Shown: positions 21,337 through 33,660, counted from the stretch's first letter. The stretch is DNA of 64,000 bases from Pyxicephalus adspersus (GCF_032062135.1 NC_092859.1:109132305-109196304), one strand, 5' to 3'. Notes: generated by a model from the sequence alone, not told the origin. Made by a program: numbers and translations.

Positions 21337-22394
21337 CAATTTTCATAACATAACATATTACATATAACATGGTTTTGTCTAAATATTTTAAAAAGAATGC
21401 TGCTATCTGCATTTTTTTAAATAAATATGTAAATAATAGGCAGGAAGCATTCAGAGATTCATACAGTGTCATGGACACAAGGGTTGATTTACTAACAGAC
21501 ACTGAGTACACTCATAGTCCACTTTCCAAAGTGAATTTGTATGGCGCTTGGTAAATGCTTATGTCCACTGCAATTATTGAATCATGTGCAAAAAAGATCT
21601 GATCTACTAAAATTTTGTACTAATATATTCTTTTAAAACTGAATTTTCAGTATGAAAATGTTTTTTTGTTTTGCAATTAGTAGAACTACACCTTTATGAT
21701 GATGGCAAGTGAGCCATGTGTATTTATGTCAAAGGAGACAGGAGAGCAAACTGACATTTCTCACTTGATCCTGGTAGACAGAGGATCACAAACATAATAA
21801 ATTCCCCTGAAATTATTCATCTGGTGATACTTTCAGTAATTTTCTGGTACTCATAGAACTGAGGCTTATTTCAAATGGCCTATTTCATCCATATATGATT
21901 ATCAGTCATCTCATTTCTATGGCTAATGCATGGCAAAACATAAAGATTCATGGTGTGTGCTATCCAAGGGATCATAATTTTCACAAATTGACAGGTGTCA
22001 GTATCAACAGTCATGGGTGTTAGCAACTTTAAATGGGCCTCTCTGTGCCTTCAGAGAAAGTGTTGCGGCGAAGGCAGAGGTACCACTGCTCAGGGGTAAT
22101 GAATCATTTTTACTGTCTTCAATTGCCTGTTGTAATTGAAATGATGAATGAGCAAGCCAGTCAAAGTGAGAAGCTTGTCGGGGGAGAATATATCTCTTGT
22201 TACCTTTGTGAAAACATGTATAAAGGGACATCTTTCTGTCTGCTACCACTAATTGTGTGCTTTGTTGTGGCACTTCACCCTCCTTCCTGATACCTATAGT
22301 TTTGTTAATTCTTGATCTAGATCCAGCAGGTTTAGTTTAGGTCAATGATCTACTAGCAGCTGGTCTTTTGTGAGGCTTTTTAAATTAGCACAAT
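21337..22394. other. Unique stretch without genes
   Basis: No convincing gene. A GGGTTGATTTACTAAC phrase at about 21.48 kb resembles the outer ends of amphibian MITEs, but no partner end was found. Confidence 0.45.
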
Positions 22395-22612
22395 GGGCCT
22401 CATTTTATAAATCTCTCCAAAGCGTGTGAGGATACACTTTCATTAGTGAAGCTGGGTGATATAGAAAACCTGGAATGGATTTCCTAAAAGTCATTTGCTA
22501 TTTGTTAGCAAATGTTTTCAATCCTGGACCAGATCCATTTCATGTTTGCCGATCACCTAGCTTCACTGATAAAAGTATATCCTCTCCAGCGAGAGGTTTC
22601 TAAATAAGGCCC
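22395..22612. mobile_element. Palindromic MITE family P, copy 2
   Basis: 218 bp from GGGCCTCATTTTATAAATC to GTTTCTAAATAAGGCCC. The inverted halves contain GAGGATACACTTTCATTAGT and its partner AAAAGTATATCCTCTCC around a TTTGCTATTTGTTAGCAAAT centre. This copy best defines both ends. Flanks are CAAT and ATTA; the target duplication is short or lost. Confidence 0.85.
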
Positions 22613-23709
22613 ATTATGTCTTATTATGTCCCATTATGCCCATTATGAATCAACAGCTGTAAAGCACACAATATAATGAAATGGGTAAATGTGTGCAAGT
22701 AGAAATAGTGGTAAGTAATACAACATTAGTTGTATGCCCCCTTTTTAACTCAATTTATTTTTATTTCTTTATTTGTTTTTTTTAACTCTTTTGTTTCACT
22801 TATTTGAAGTTACTTGTCTGTGTTTTTACGTTTTCAAACTGACACTATCTCACCTAATAGCAACACAGTAGCACAAAATGTCAAGTATTGTCTGTCTATC
22901 TTTAAATAGCAATCAATAAAAAAAATGTTTCCAGGCCTATGTCACATTTTTTTTTTCACTTCAGTACAAAGCTTACTGGTTATCTTCTCCCTTCAATGAA
23001 GTGTCACTGTTCTGTAAGGAGCTTCAAAAGTAATTGTAATGAAAATTTTACACATAAATCAAAGAATAGGATAGATTAGACTAACATAGAGCATGATTGT
23101 TTTCTGTATATGTTTGCATGAACAAAAAAGGTTTTGCTTATATTTTCTGGGCAAATCTTTACAACCTCTGAATATTTTTTTCTGAAAGTTTGATTCTTCC
23201 TATTAGCTGCATAACTTCAAAAGAGAAGTGCCGAAAGCATTGGATCTAATCACAGGCAAACAATATCAATTGAAATGTACACAGTTGGTTTGCTTTGTGA
23301 CAAAATCACTTGGTTCTATAAAGATATAGGAAAGCTCTACTGCTTGTCACTTTAGTAAAGCTGAATACATTGTTAGGCTTTAGCTCTTGCTGTAGATTCA
23401 CCGTGTCTTTATTTTTACCCACTTTCGTGTATTTAGCTTGCAAAGTGCTGACCCTAGTGAGTAAATGGTCTCATGAGAATAACAAGCTGTCATTTTTAGT
23501 GACAAAAAAATTAAACAAGAATACCGACCTCACAGGTATATATTTTCCAATGTCATGACATTTCTTATCATCATCATGGTAACCCTGCACTCAAGTATAA
23601 AAAACATAAATGCAGGGTTCCTACATTTCATGTATGACTTACTGGTGACACTCTGCATTTAAAAGTGTCTAATTCAAATATTAATCTCTAATTTCATATT
23701 GATTATATT
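22613..23709. other. AT-rich stretch without genes
   Basis: Nothing recognisable except a short tandem CCCATTATG phrase directly beyond the MITE and A/T runs. Confidence 0.5.
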
Positions 23710-23717
23710 GCCTAGAT

Positions 23718-23967
23718 CAATGATTTTTAACCACTATGCTGCGGCACACTAGTGTGCTGTGGGAAATCTTTAGGTGTACTGTGGGAAATTATCCGATTAC
23801 CATTGTTGAGTGTCTGTGCTGTAGTGACTGGCACAGTAATGTAATACTCTTCCATGTCAGTGGGTGGCAATAGGTGTAATTTTGTAACATTTTTGATTTG
23901 TGGTGTGCCGCAGGATTTTTTTAATGTAAAAAATGTGCCGTGGCTCAAAAAAGATTGAGAAACACTG
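23718..23967. mobile_element. hAT-type MITE with perfect 8-bp target duplication
   Basis: 250-bp element from CAATGATTTTTAACCAC to GATTGAGAAACACTG, whose ends are imperfect inverted repeats of the type CAGTGTTTCTCAA. It is flanked on both sides by GCCTAGAT (23710-23717 and 23968-23975). An 8-bp duplication with CA(G/A)TG termini is diagnostic of hAT. Inner segments GCGGCACAC and GTGCCGTGG are also inverted. No transposase. Confidence 0.9.
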
Positions 23968-24179
23968 GCCTAGATCACTGTAGATATATGGCAACATCTC
24001 ATATCTTATCAAAATAGGAAACAACATGATTTGTATATCATTGTTTTTTCTTTACATAAAAGGTTGTAGAATGTTTGTAAGTTTAGGAGGTTTATTTGTT
24101 TAAAGTTATGTGAAAAACAGTAGTTGATAAAATGGCCCTTGACTTGTTTGAACATAGGTCACATATACCAGGCTTTATA

Positions 24180-24480
24180 CTGCTGCTTCTGCTCATGCCT
24201 GACATTGGGCATGCAACATAAGGGGCTTTCCTGTAATGTAAAAAAAAGTGTCGATCTCACACATGTGAACTGAGATTGGTACTATGTTTACATTTTTAGG
24301 AAAACACATCACCTGATCTCATTCCTGCATAGTGTGAGATTGGGTAACATAAGCAGAAGCCAGAAGAAGGAAGAAGATGGATTCTGGAATGGTGCGGGAC
24401 CTACTGGACTTGGATTACAAAGGGATGAGGGACTTTTCAAAAGTAAAGGTAAGTGTTATTTTTTTTATGAAAGCTCCGCA
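24180..24480 (+). repeat. Dispersed repeat family F, copy 3
   Basis: Shares GGGGCTTTCCTGTAATGTAA, CACACATGTGAACTGAG, ACACATCACCTGATCTC and a GGAAGAAGATGG block with the 8.4 and 52.1 kb copies. It ends at GAAAGCTCCGC, where other copies have GAAAGTTCCACTTTA. Confidence 0.55.
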
Positions 24481-24535
24481 TCATGACCAGTCATAATACC
24501 TGATAGTTAAATTGAATAAAACAGAACATATTGAT

Positions 24536-24900
24536 AAATGTAAAGTCATGCTGACATGAATCTATTCTCCCTTGAAAAGAGACGTTTAAGGGGGGATATG
24601 ATCACCCTGTATAAATATATAAAAGGTCCATATAGAGTACTTGCTTCACTTTAAGGTGCTTTAAGAAAAAACTTAATGCATTTCTAGAAGCACAGATTAT
24701 AACTGGATATTAAATTTTTAAAATTAAGTAAAGTTAAAGTAAAGACAACAGAGACTGTTGTTCCAGGGAACATCTGGTTTCCTTACAAGATCAGGAAGGA
24801 TTTTGTTCCCCTCTTCGGAAAAGATTAAAAATAAATAGTAGGAGCAATGGGTAGGGTAGAGACCTAGGCAGGTTTGTTTGCAAGTGTCATCCCATATCAT
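24536..24900 (-). repeat. Dispersed repeat family G, minus-strand copy
   Basis: Inverse of the 53.9-54.5 kb copy: AATCTATTCTCCCTTGAAAAG, GACGTTTAAGGGGG and GATCACCCTGTATAAATATA match its right half in reverse, and the poly-purine stretch near 24.77 kb matches its AACAGTCTCT block. A central segment present at 54.25 kb is missing. Class unknown. Confidence 0.6.
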
Positions 24901-25479
24901 TTGTGAAGGAGGTAAGGTTCAGCATATAAAGAGATCTATTAGGTATGTACCCAGCTGTCGTGCATTTAAGACTTTTATTAGGTAAATATGTACTGGAATG
25001 TAACACTAAATGTTGTGCCAGCTATGCCAACCACGTATAAAGTATTATATCTATGACTCAAAGTACCTCTTGTTTTCTTTAAATGGGGTCTTGTGAGAAA
25101 GTCTGCAATTCCTGCAAATCCAAATTAATTTTAATATTTTTACATTTATATTTTTAAGAAAGGAATTGGGGTAGGTAGTGTCCTTAACATATAGTTCAAG
25201 TATTATTTTCATTTTCATTGCGTTATATGTGGGGTATATATCTAATTAGAGAGGAGTTCCTTTTTTACAATGATGATATACCAGAGAGTCGATTTATTCC
25301 TTAATAAAGTAAAGTATCCTTTTGACATGTTAAAAGATGTAAAGTTCATTGTACTTATTGTTTATTGTACTGTCCAGTACATTAATATTATTTAGGGCTT
25401 CTGATTTATACAAAGTGACTCTTTGACCTAAATCTCCCCACTTTGAAACTTGGTGATCAAGCAGGTGTTTATTGTAAAG

Positions 25480-25545
25480 GATAGTACCTTTTGCTGGGAT
25501 TCGTTTGTTACCCCTGCAATCCCTGCTTCCATAACGCCCAGGTGG
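25480..25545 (+). mobile_element. Right-end fragment of a TTAA element (CCAGGTGG end)
   Basis: ATAACGCCCAGGTGG followed by TTAA (25546-25549) matches the right termini at 40984 and 48062. The remainder is lost or unrecognisable. Confidence 0.5.
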
Positions 25546-25549
25546 TTAA

Positions 25550-26691
25550 AAGGCAAAGGAATAAATTTCAATGCTAAAAGGGAATTAACTTAAACAAACC
25601 TCAACAGGAAATCATACCATTATGTATGCATAACAGACAATTTCACAAAAGAGGTCCCACAACTATGCAACTTTTTTTAAAAAAAAATAGGAGCTTTTCG
25701 TTTTTAGCAGGTTTCTCCCTATTTCAAACCAAACATTTTATAGGTGAATCTTGTGTTATCAAAATCCTGCCAAGGGGACTGCCGACTGATTTTGGAATGT
25801 ACAGTAGTGTTTTTTAACCCTAGTACAGTGATAGGAGAACTTGCCCTTGCAACATTCATCAATGAGTTCCATCACCAACAAAAACAGGATACATGGAGAA
25901 CTGTCCAGCAGTGTAAACTGTGTTGAAGATGCTACAGCAGGAGTGTGTTCCTAATCGTCCTTTGGGAGGAAGATCAATGGTCTATACAGCAAGGAAAAGA
26001 CAAGAGGAAGGGAGCCCTGGTGGAAATCCTTCCTCCACATCACCTTGACTGTACTCCATTGTCTAGGGGTATTTTCCAGGCAACTGATGGAAAGGCTAAC
26101 AGGTAATATATTCCATGGAGTGGTAAATTCTAAAGTTAATTTTACATATAAAAATGTTATAATAAATACATATTTTCACATACAAAAACGGGAAGAAGAA
26201 CCTAAGAAAACGGACAAAACTGTTTTTATTTAGTTCCAGCTATTTAATTTATTTTTTCATTAATACAATATTTTTATCATGATCTGATATACATACATGT
26301 TGCATGTCTTGTCTTAAGAAAGCACCTATTAAAGAACAAAAATGGTGAAATGCCAACCTGCTGTTAGAGCATAGACTGACCTTTCTAGTGACAGAAGTTG
26401 GTGTGTCAAGAAAAGTATAAAAACAAATGAACTTAGAATCTTCTATAGAAACTTAGAAATATGAAATACCAGATCAGACATATAGAACCACAACCTTTTT
26501 CAAACAATAACATTGGTATTTTAGATGGTTTATCATGAATGCAGTCATAGAAAACCTTTTCCAGCTAACAAGCTAGAAAGCATTGGGCGTGTGGCTGAAA
26601 TTAAACACAATTCTTGCTGCGCTAAGAATAAATGTCCTAAATTTAATCTATGAATTTACATATAATATATTTTAGTTTTATACCAGCCTTT
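25550..26691. other. Unique stretch without genes
   Basis: Several short open frames with no family resemblance. No clear repeat. Confidence 0.45.
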
Positions 26692-26900
26692 AGATCAATG
26701 TTTCTTAACCTTTTAAATGTGGGGGAGCCCTTTAAAATATTTTTCAGGTCTTCAGGGAGCCCCTGCTATAATTACCAGAACCAAAGCTCACAGTATTTTA
26801 CTGTGCTGGTCACTGGTAGGAATGCTCCTGTCATTACTGGTCAGTTAACAGAATGTCACCCTTACAGATAGCCAAAAGCATTGGTCAGTTAAATTGACCC
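26692..26900 (+). repeat. hAT-like MITE family H, copy 2
   Basis: Starts CAATGTTTCTTAACCTTTT, a hAT-type end, then GGGGGAGCCC, CTATAATTACCAGAACC and GGTAGGAATGCTCCTGTCAT. Shares several blocks with 4925-5130. The second end was not located. Confidence 0.5.
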
Positions 26901-27798
26901 AAAAGTCAAAAACTGCTCACTGCTCAAATAATCCCTAGTAACTTCTGGCCCTACCAGTAACACTTTTCCTAAGGCAATAATCTCACCAACTGTACTGTTC
27001 CTTTGGATGGGCAGCATTGTCACTCTAGGCTGTTCACTTCTGATTTCGTCTAGAGACAATTTCCCTACCTTAATTTCCTATAAAATGGGATTTAAACTGA
27101 GCAGGGTAGAATACCCAGAGATTCCACTGTTTTCATTTCACATAAAATTTCTGTATTTATTCCTTCATTTTCAACTTATATATCTTTTTGGATGCTGATG
27201 TGCTGTGGTGCTGCCACACCAATACCAACACAAAAGAATTCATTTTTTTCTTCTTTAATGGTAAAATGATCATGTTATAAGCTCAGATAATATACTACTT
27301 AACACTACTATACTACTTAACAACCTATCCTAGGTTGATACAGTCTTGCAGCTAGGCAGTGCAATACAAATCTTAAGATACACAAGACAAATTTACTAGG
27401 AGATTACACCTTGAAACATAAATTGGCCTCTCTGCTACTCATAAACATGCATTAGAGCAATTCTTAATTGTCCTTGTGGTTTTACTGAATGTCTCAGAAA
27501 TGTGTATAACATTTTCACAATTGCCTGCCCTGGAGTGCAGCTGCAGGAGTAAATTCAACCATCACCTACTACTGTGAGTCATTTGTTATATAAGCGACAC
27601 ACAATAGAAACGTGTCTGATTCTATTCTCATGACAAATCTGCTTCCCTGACATGATCCCATTTTTTCATGTTATTATTCTTCTTTTCTTATTCTTCTTCA
27701 TTGTTCGAATACCTGAATGGTTGATTCATAGTGTGTGTGTATATAGTGTGGCATCACATGTATTGTGATTGTAAGTGTATGCAAAGAATTTTTTTTTA
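26901..27798. other. Unique stretch without genes
   Basis: No convincing features. A short duplicated CTACTTAACA phrase lies near 27.30 kb. Confidence 0.45.
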
Positions 27799-27819
27799 AT
27801 ATATATATATATATATATA
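27799..27819. repeat. (TA)n at the Helitron insertion site
   Basis: TA run abutting the Helitron 3' terminus. Helitrons insert between A and T, so this is a suitable target. Confidence 0.85.
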
Positions 27820-27847
27820 CCTGCTGATTACCCAGCGTTGCCCTGGT
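27820..27847 (-). terminator. Helitron 3'-terminal hairpin
   Basis: Palindrome ACC(A/C)GGGCAACGC(T/C)GGGT, read on the minus strand, lies a few bases before the element end. In Helitrons this hairpin marks transposition termination. The stem is nearly intact; the last four bases are CAGG instead of CTRR. Confidence 0.75.
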
Positions 27848-28059
27848 ATTTATTTATTGCAATCTTATATTATACAAGAAAAGCTATCAAATAAAGCTAT
27901 AGTGGTAAATCGAAGACTTTTTTGTACAGGTTTTAAAGTATATGTACAATATACAAATTATAATGTAAAATCTTTGACAAATTGACTAAAATTTTACTTT
28001 AACACAAAACCTGATTATAAACAACATTTTTAGTTTCACCTCCAGAAGCAAGAAAAAAT

Positions 28060-28850
28060 AAATTCTTGGGCAAACCCACCCCTGAGCAAACAACAATAAA
28101 TTGAGAAACAGGGCGATCTCAAATCCTATCTGCAGTATGTAATAGTCTTCCCCTGTGACTTGTTGATTGTGATAAAGAACAGAAGTCTCACTGGAATTTG
28201 TAATCTCCTAAATTGAAAAGGGAGATCCGTGGGAATGAGTGGTATCTGTGGGATAAAATCTGTTTCAAGTAAAGGAAGATGTGGTGGTAATCAAGCCAGA
28301 TCAAGGGAGTTTAGGAATTCTGTTGGGAAACTGATGACCTCATCGGCATCTACAATGGTATCAATAGACTTGTATTCAGTGACTACGCCTGGTAACATGG
28401 CAAGTATTTGATTGTTTATTTCGTGGACATCTTCATTTTTAGCAGCAAGAATGTCCCTCTCTCGCAACTAGATAAAATTGTGATAGTTTTGTAAAACGGC
28501 TAGATAGAATGCATCTATTAGCTCTGCAATGGATGACACCAGATTACAGAAATCGGATGGCAATTTTATCATGCCAGAAGACTCATCTAATAACCTATCT
28601 TCTCTGATTTCAAGTAGTTTTTTAGAGAAAATTAGAGCACTTTCATCCCCCAGATGTACTGTCATGTTTTGCTTTAAAGTTATCTGTTGCACATGTCTCC
28701 ACAAAGATGAATGTTTTAAACATGCATGGATCCCATCACCCGCTGTTGACTTTGAGATGAAATTGACGAAAGTCTCCACAGAAGAGTACCAGAGCTCCTC
28801 CCATCAGGTTGTCATTTCCTCCTAGATATCTCAGAGTGACCTGAAAGGCC
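28060..28850 (-). pseudogene. Helitron C-terminal helicase (PIF1-like) fragment
   Basis: Minus-strand remnant of the helicase half of a RepHel protein. It starts with sequence resembling the pre-motif region (NDNLMGG) and GDFRQ near 28.8 kb. After a frame change come HACLKHSSLWRHVQQITLKQ and SALIFSKKLLEI, then frame-broken pieces resembling YPTEFLNSL...GLPPH, and finally FRRLQIPVRLLFFITINKSQ near 28.2 kb with the GKT that follows. TINKSQG(Q/K)T is a signature of Helitron/PIF1 helicases. Several frameshifts and stops make it non-functional. It follows the repeat array on the same strand within about 20 codons, so the Rep and ATPase motif I regions were deleted between them. Confidence 0.8.
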
Positions 28851-29429
28851 TTGAGAGATTTCTTTTGACCCATGGGATGAATGATCGTCTGACTCTTTCT
28901 CTTATTTCGTGTACTCGAGTCTCACACTGTTGTACTGTCTCTGAAGCTCTAGAAGTAGTAGCTCTATCTCTCTTATCCTGTAGTCGGGCCTCATGCTGTT
29001 GTACTGTCTCTGAAGCTCTAGATGTAGTAGCTCTTTCTCTCATTTCCTGTACTCGGAACTCTTGCTGTTGTACTGTCTCTGAAGCTCTGGATGTAGTGAC
29101 TCTATCTCTCTTATCCTGTAGTTGGGCCTCACACTGTTCTACTGTCTCTGAAGCACTATATGTAGTAGCTCTATCTCTGTTATCCTGTAGTCGGGTCTCA
29201 CGCTGTTGTTCTGTCTCTGAAGCTCTAGATGTAGTAGTTCTTTCTCTCATTTCCTGTACTCGGGTGTCACGCTGTTGTACTGTCTCTGAAGCTCTATATG
29301 TAGTGGCTCTCTCACGCAGCATGGCAAGTCTTCTATTCCTGTCCTCGGGATTTTCTTGTCTACGGTGTTGTTTAATTTTTTTGCCTTTGATTGCACACGG
29401 CCAATTGCCTTACGTTTTATCGAAGGCAT
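28831..29429 (-). pseudogene. Helitron N-terminal region with 23-residue repeats
   Basis: A possible start is MPSIKRKAIGR at 29429 in one frame; the array follows in another frame (ORF end 28831). Six tandem 23-residue units of the form R-A-S-E-T-V-Q-Q-x5-(Q/H)-(D/E)-x-R-(D/E)-R-x-T-T lie between about 28.88 and 29.31 kb, with a 69-bp DNA period. The composition (charged, Arg/Glu/Gln-rich, heptad-like) suggests a long helix or coiled coil. Comparable Arg/Ala/Glu-rich tandem repeats precede the Rep domain in animal Helitrons. The last unit runs into IRERVRRSFIPWVKRN and then directly into helicase-like sequence. Confidence 0.75.
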
Positions 29430-29534
29430 TATTACAGGCCAGAAATTTGTAAGAGTCCAAAAAAAGTATGTAAAAATATGAGCACCCTGTCACTGAGCAA
29501 TACATACACACATACATACATACATGCAAATATA

Positions 29535-29920
29535 CCTCTGACATATACCACAGTGCTGTACAAGGATCAGCGGTGCACTCACATGAGTCTTAGTCATATG
29601 TCATACAAGTTTGGTTAAAAAGTCCCGATGCCTTTCAGAATGATGGTGGAACATAGCAAGTTTAGTTTAGTTGTGTCTCCATGTGTTTCCTATTGATCAC
29701 CAAATAAAGCTTTGACATATAGCACAATGGTGTACAAAGATCAGCGGTGCACTCACATGAGTCTGAGTCATATGCTAGCAGTTTGGTTTAAATGTCTTGA
29801 TGCGTTTCCTAGTGATGACATACACACATACATACATACTTACATGCAATTTTATATATATAGATTTATATAGTTCTGACATATACCATAGTGCTGTACA
29901 ATGAAACACTGAGCTAGACC
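29535..29920. repeat. Tandem leader repeats upstream of the Helitron ORF
   Basis: A unit beginning (C/T)T(C/T)TGACATATA(C/G)CA starts at about 29537, 29711 and 29875, with GATCAGCGGTGCACTCACAT in the first two. Spacing is about 175 bp. CATA-rich microsatellites (ACATACATAC) separate units at 29.51 and 29.83 kb. The third unit is partial and may lie outside the element. Confidence 0.75.
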
Positions 29921-32900
29921 CATCAGTCGCTGTACAGAGGAGCTGATACTCTAATGTCCCGTCACAGTCACATATACATAAATATATATACATATACACA
30001 TTTATATTATATTAGAAACAACATTTTTGTTGCAATATATATATATATATAGTAAGTAAGTAAGTAGACAGCAAAACATATAAATATATGGTGGTACTCT
30101 TATTTTGAAAAAAAGTTTTTTGCATTCCATTTTTCTGCAATACAGGATTCTCTTTGCCAAATAAAACATTTTTAAAGTTATAGTTTACAAAAACCTTTAA
30201 CAAAATAGTTTACCCATGATATTTAGAGCTAGATGTGTTTATCAATGATTGCTCATCAATATCAAAAGTAAAGTGGAAACACAGTAGGGAGCATTTTCCC
30301 ATAAAGCAAGTACACATTTTAATCCTCTAAAACCCAAAGTGGTAGTGGAATTGCATGACTAAACTATAAATTTAGTGACCAAACTTGTTAATTTGTACTA
30401 GAGTACTCTCTGAAGATCTGTGCTACAAAACAGTCTGGCTTTCTAATTTATCTGTGCCATAATCGTTTTTACATTATTATGTTTCTATCACATATTAATA
30501 TAGTTTGGACTATTTAAATGTCTGCCTGTAGTGCAATAAACAATTTATTCTTGGTTGCTATGAAACATTCATAGCAATATCTATTTAATCGTAAAAAGCT
30601 AATTAGTAAAGATTTTCCTTTGTATTAATGAAGTGCAATTGATTATAGCTTGAGGATGTAAGGGGACTTTTTTTTTATCATAATGAGTGTTACATATCAT
30701 CCCCTATGAAACGTGTGTGAGTGCATAGGTAATGTCATTTTTATCACTCCTCTTTATGGTGACTACAATGAGCACAATCTATTTATGGTGGTTTCTGCCA
30801 CAGATGTGTGGTGTAAGACCTTGCTCACCCTTCCCCCTTGGAATACAAAGCTATTATTACACAATATCACAACTAATTGAGATCTTGTGTTCAGCAAACC
30901 CGTCTTTATGCTACTAGTTGACATTTACTATTCACAAATATTTATATTTTTCTAACTAAATTACCATCTTCTATATGAGAGCTGTCAATTAAATATATAC
31001 TTATACTTTTGCAGGACAGGCAGAACTGGGAGAACAGAAAGAGGTACAACTACACAATATAGACAAGAATAATATTTTTTATGGGTAATTACTGTATAAC
31101 AGATCTGATGCGATGCCATTATTTAATCCGCACTACAAGTAAATATTATGGTAGTGTATATTGACATGCAAACACTGAACAACACAAGGGTATGGATAGG
31201 GGTTGAAAACTATAGGTTAATAAATGCAATGATTTTAAAAGCCATACCACACTTAAAATAGTAATATAGTATGTCATACATACACACATATGCAACAAGT
31301 GTAATTTAGTTGTCATAACTCCAAGAAAAACTCTTTTGTCAAAGCATGAGAGATACTAATTTACTTCAAACTTCTGACTGCAGTAGTGATATTGTAAACT
31401 GCTCATTCCACAAACTAAAAGTTTGTTATATTGTTTTTTTATTAAAGTATATGAATATAATTGAGCTAGTTTTTGCTTTAATTGCTGCATGTTTCTATCA
31501 TTAGAGACAAATGTAGCTTTCTTTCCTTCAAGTTCAAGTTTTCTGCAGTGCTGAAAAGTCTTTGGTACACCCATTGTTCCATCAACAGTTCAACAACACT
31601 GAACACTCACCACACCCCTGTGACTTTAGTGACTGCACTGGTGTCTGTTGCAACTAATTTTAAAGTAAATTGGAAGTAAACTTTCAAAATAAAAAACTTG
31701 CGAGTTGGCAATAATTACCTGTTCACAATGCTTTTCTTTATTGTGGACACTGCCAGGAATGAACTTCATCATTATGGCTTTTTCAATCAAGGTGGCCAAA
31801 CACCTGAATCCAGAAAAGGACTGGGTCAAGATGGCAGGGGCCAGGACTGAACCAGGATAGTTGAGTGTAATTGAAATATTGCAAACAGGCAGGTAAGTTG
31901 ATTTTATTGCAGATGAACATTGCCTCTCTCCTCTGCAATTAAAACCTGTCTGCTCAAATATTTTGTATTTCCAGCTTTAGATCCATTTAATTTGCCCAGT
32001 TTTTATTTGATATGGGTTCAGCACACTGAATGCTGAACATAACAAGACTGGCAGGGTAAACAAAGGCTTTGAGACCCTTTTTAAGTCTCCACCACCATTG
32101 TTTTACATACCCCACCAGCTCTGATATCAATGATTAGAATACATGTTATTCAAAATAAGCAACAACAACTAACAAAACTAACGCATCTAAATGAAAACTA
32201 CGTTATAGAGCAAGGAAATCTATAATGAGGACTGATTGTGTTATCTGGAATTCCTCCTAACAAAGAGCCACCAGATACCAACCCCTTTACCCATATAAAT
32301 ACGTACAGGGGTGGATCAGTACCCTTCACCCATTCCCTGAATTAGTTTAAGTAAGTGTAAAACAACCACACAGATATTATGAACAAAGCCTATTTTTAAA
32401 AATTAAAATAAAAAGGGATGTTAACCCACGTCAACCACAATGAGTGATAACCAGCTGAATTCTGCTGTCCTTTTATTGCTGCTAAATGACAGATTACCTG
32501 CACGGTGGTAATAGCGCAAGGAATCCGGGGTGACATAATCGACTATATTTGAGCTATTACTGGCCAATGTAACCTGCTGACATACAAAGGCCATGTAGTG
32601 AATTATGGGATACACATCCTCTGTCAAATCAAGTAAAATAGTTTAGGTCCCTCCAATGGAAAACAAGAAGAATTTAACTAAACCGAAAGGTAGCTTAATA
32701 CCGATCTTCATTCTTAGTGTTCTGGCTGTGAGGTTGGCCCAGAGAATTTCACCAGTGAGTGAGTATGCAGTAAGCATTGTGTAAGAGGCTGTTGTCTGCC
32801 ATATTGGGGCTGTTGTCAGTACAAAACACATCCTGCGGCAGTGGAAAATTTTCCCCAGGGCTCACAAGATTTTAATATTCTTGTAAGTAGGAATCAATTC

Positions 32901-33660
32901 TGAGAAAGGACAGACGGTTAAGTATTTACATATTCTAAACTAACAGTGAAAAAATTTTCACTATAGTACTATACTATGTATCTATAAGGATTAGGAAAAA
33001 AAATCAAAGTGTACAACACAAGAATAGTTTTTTTTCTATGCGAACTTGGCAGGCTGCTAGACTTCTAATATTAGCAATTATCAAGCATTCCTAAGCTATT
33101 AGAAACCAAGTCTAAGCATCTTATGTTGGGCTATAGAATTGAGTAGAGACACAACAAAAATGATTTTACTGCTTGAAGCACAACACAAATTTAATGTTGT
33201 TTGAAATGACTGTCAAGCAACATAATTAATAATCTATCCCAACAGTTTAGGCACCAATAAAGGCTGTTTGCAAATATTGTCAGGTAATGCTTTTACATAC
33301 AGTGCAACCCTTTTTCTCTTATGGGGCAGCAACACATAGGATGACATCTTTCCCACAATTCTTTAACCTACTTGTTCTCTTATTTTTTTCCTTGTGCATT
33401 CTCCCTTAAAATACCCTAACCTTTTATTTTATACCTGTGCCTCTACAAAAACACATTGTTGGGGGACCTCAAGTGAACCAGCCCAAATCTTTGTTTAGGA
33501 TTCTGGCTGATCTCCAGATCTTGTGATTTTTGGTCTCCATATTTGTAATATAAATCTTTTTTAGGTTTTTGCATTGTAGAAACATGTAACAGTATCTACA
33601 TACCAATCTGTCTAACATTTTTGCATTGTATTTTTTGGAATAATAACCCAATGAAAAATT
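29921..33660. other. AT-rich stretch without genes
   Basis: About 3.7 kb of unique-looking sequence. A TA run sits at 30037-30052. The short ORFs have no resemblance to known families. The 32.2-32.85 kb part is somewhat more balanced in composition but remains unidentified. Confidence 0.45.

Larger units (their letters stand above)
27820..29864 (-). mobile_element. Helitron, internally deleted
   Basis: Rolling-circle transposon read on the minus strand. The 3' end has the typical hairpin ACCAGGGCAACGCTGGGT (27829-27847) followed by AATCAGCAGG at an A/T junction. The usual terminal CTAG appears changed to CAGG. Coding remains are an N-terminal start with a repeat region (28.87-29.43 kb) and a C-terminal helicase piece (28.06-28.85 kb). 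The replication-initiator (HUH) domain and the N-terminal helicase motifs are absent, so the element lost its middle and could move only with help. The proposed 5' end (TC at 29864) is tentative, because related 5'-leader repeats continue to about 29.92 kb. Confidence 0.8.

Noticed and set aside
28865..29452. Plus-strand 195-residue open frame, Ser/Val/Cys-rich
   Set aside because: It is the antisense shadow of the 69-bp Helitron repeat array; the minus-strand frame has the helical charged pattern and family context.
29490..29530. CRISPR-like short repeats (ACATACAT)
   Set aside because: Simple microsatellite in vertebrate DNA with no unique equal-length spacers.
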